A stretch of DNA of 64,000 bases from Flavobacterium sp. CECT 9288 (GTDB taxonomy: Bacteria; Bacteroidota; Bacteroidia; Flavobacteriales; Flavobacteriaceae): positions 930,001 through 994,000 of the forward strand of contig NZ_OU957226.1 in the NCBI RefSeq assembly GCF_918731615.1, given 5' to 3'. Position numbers and translations under genes: made by a program. Below are positions 63,174-64,000 of this stretch, piece by piece (the first letter of the stretch is position 1; each line of letters begins with the position of its first letter). The notes under the pieces are model-generated. The model did no database searches. It was not told the origin of the DNA and was given only the letters and a program-made list of their open reading frames with translations.

Positions 63174-63938
63174 TTAAAAACCTTCAAAAACGCCTAGTCC
63201 AAATAAGGCAAAATCATACTTCACAGGATCTTGTGCGTCAAATTCGCGAAGTTTAGCGTCTAATTCTGCTAGGGCTTTTCCATCATTTTGTTTTCTAGTA
63301 AGCAACCCCAGTTTTCTTGCCACATTACCAGAGTGTACATCAAGCGGGCAAGATAGAGAAGCCGTTGAGATGCTTTTCCAGACGCCCAGATCAACGCCAG
63401 TTTTGTCATTCCGAACCATCCACCTTAAATACATGTTGATTCTTTTTGCTGCCGAATTGTTCAAAGGATCTGAAACGTGTTTTTGAGTTCGAGCGAGATG
63501 AGGGATAGAAAAAAATATTTTTTTAAATTCGGAAATGCTATTTTGCATCGAATGGGGTTCTTGATTTTTGGCAAAAACCGTTTCTAGTCCACCGTGATGG
63601 GAATAGATGTTTTGTAAAGATTGGATGAATCCAATGAAATCTTGACCATTAAAAGTACGATGAACAAATGTATGTAATCGTTCTAAATCAGCTGTTTTGT
63701 GTGACATCACAAAATCATAAGGTGCATTGCCCATTAAGTCCAGCATGCGATGCGAATTTTGTATGATCATTTTACGATTCCCCCAGGCAATGGTAGCACT
63801 TAGAAAACCAGCAATTTCAACATCTTCTTTTTGTGAATACAGATGCGGAATTTGAACAGGATCACTTTCTATAAAATCTAAGGTGTTGTATTGTAAAACT
63901 TTGTTGTCTAGAAAATCTTTTAATTCTTTTGTAGTCAT
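63174..63938 (-). CDS. TIGR02757 (DUF2400) family protein
   Basis: The 254-aa product is complete, from ATG at 63938 to a stop shortly after GLGVFEGF. The family signature residues are visible: QIPHLYSQKEDVEIAGFLSA near residue 30, TIAWGNRKMII, and the C-terminal KRINMYLRWMVRNDKTGVDLGVWK, followed by SCPLDVHSGNVARKLGL. The last part recalls the HhH-GPD glycosylase fold (a helical domain with PLDVH in place of a catalytic VDTH-like loop), so a link to DNA repair is possible but unproven. The remaining 62 bases to the window edge hold nothing recognisable. Confidence 0.9.
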   Translation of the reverse strand: MTTKELKDFLDNKVLQYNTLDFIESDPVQIPHLYSQKEDVEIAGFLSATIAWGNRKMIIQNSHRMLDLMGNAPYDFVMSHKTADLERLHTFVHRTFNGQDFIGFIQSLQNIYSHHGGLETVFAKNQEPHSMQNSISEFKKIFFSIPHLARTQKHVSDPLNNSAAKRINMYLRWMVRNDKTGVDLGVWKSISTASLSCPLDVHSGNVARKLGLLTRKQNDGKALAELDAKLREFDAQDPVKYDFALFGLGVFEGF

Positions 63939-64000
63939 TATAAAGGAGGAAAGGTATAATAAGAAAGAGTGTGTTTGTAACGGCTTTTTTTAGCCCAGAT

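Noticed and set aside
1..64000. CRISPR arrays, insertion sequences, prophage genes, tRNA or rRNA genes
   Set aside because: The only tandem repeats are in-frame coding repeats. No transposase, integrase or terminal inverted repeats flank any gene, and no tRNA cloverleaf or rRNA sequence was noticed in the intergenic stretches.

Overview
The window looks like a chromosomal segment of a gliding-type member of the Flavobacteriaceae, most likely Flavobacterium or a close relative. The DNA is AT-rich. Many genes carry the Bacteroidota -7 promoter element TAnnTTTG. The left edge holds a giant repeat adhesin with a type B type IX secretion (T9SS) C-terminal domain, followed by PorP/SprF-like and OmpA-like genes. 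The middle holds a SusC/SusD polysaccharide utilization locus (PUL). No tRNA, rRNA, CRISPR array, transposase or phage gene was recognised, so this is not an obvious mobile island.

Layout. (1) 1-14075: the 3' part of a giant SprB-like adhesin, cut by the left window edge, with eleven near-identical 624-bp units (22 Calx-beta domains), then a PorP/SprF-family gene, an OmpA/PD40 gene and a strong terminator. (2) 14149-23045: a DUF3810 membrane protein, the dipeptidase PepD, a 36-residue Lys-rich microprotein, a CarboxypepD_reg protein, a DEAD-box helicase with an Arg/Gly-rich tail, RdgB, an FMN glutamate-synthase-like protein, and an NYN-LOTUS protein. (3) 23311-26742: a serine-palmitoyltransferase-like alpha-oxoamine synthase facing an operon of an outer-membrane barrel and a double GNAT protein, possibly a sphingolipid or sulfonolipid locus. 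(4) 26875-32486: DUF4834, YfhO, glycosyltransferase and flippase, a probable envelope-glycan operon. (5) 32688-36699: two small envelope proteins and UvrA. (6) 36885-50935: a complete laminarin/beta-glucan PUL with a membrane-spanning LuxR-type regulator, SusC, SusD, a SusE-like lipoprotein, a GH16 lipoprotein, a GH3 and a second GH16. (7) 51200-64000: an ECF sigma factor with a 47-residue microprotein, an Nth without its Fe-S cysteines, Bcp, a conserved unknown 483-aa protein, an MBL hydrolase, an operon of a BatA/VWA protein, a degenerate dihydroorotase, DUF4870 and an esterase, then a lactonase, a second DEAD-box helicase and a TIGR02757 protein.

How the genes work together. In the PUL, extracellular GH16 enzymes would cut beta-1,3-glucan, SusD and SusE-like lipoproteins would capture the fragments, SusC would import them, GH3 would finish them to glucose, and the regulator would sense the product in the periplasm. 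The adhesin, PorP and OmpA genes form a familiar T9SS cell-surface cassette.

No single wholly new multi-gene system is evident. The best leads are the homogenised repeat array, the degenerate dihydroorotase in a BatA operon, the SPT-like/GNAT/barrel neighbourhood, the cluster-less Nth and two unannotated microproteins. Start codons were moved from distal TTG codons where those lie inside a TAnnTTTG element. All functional calls rest on reading translated sequence; no database search was run.
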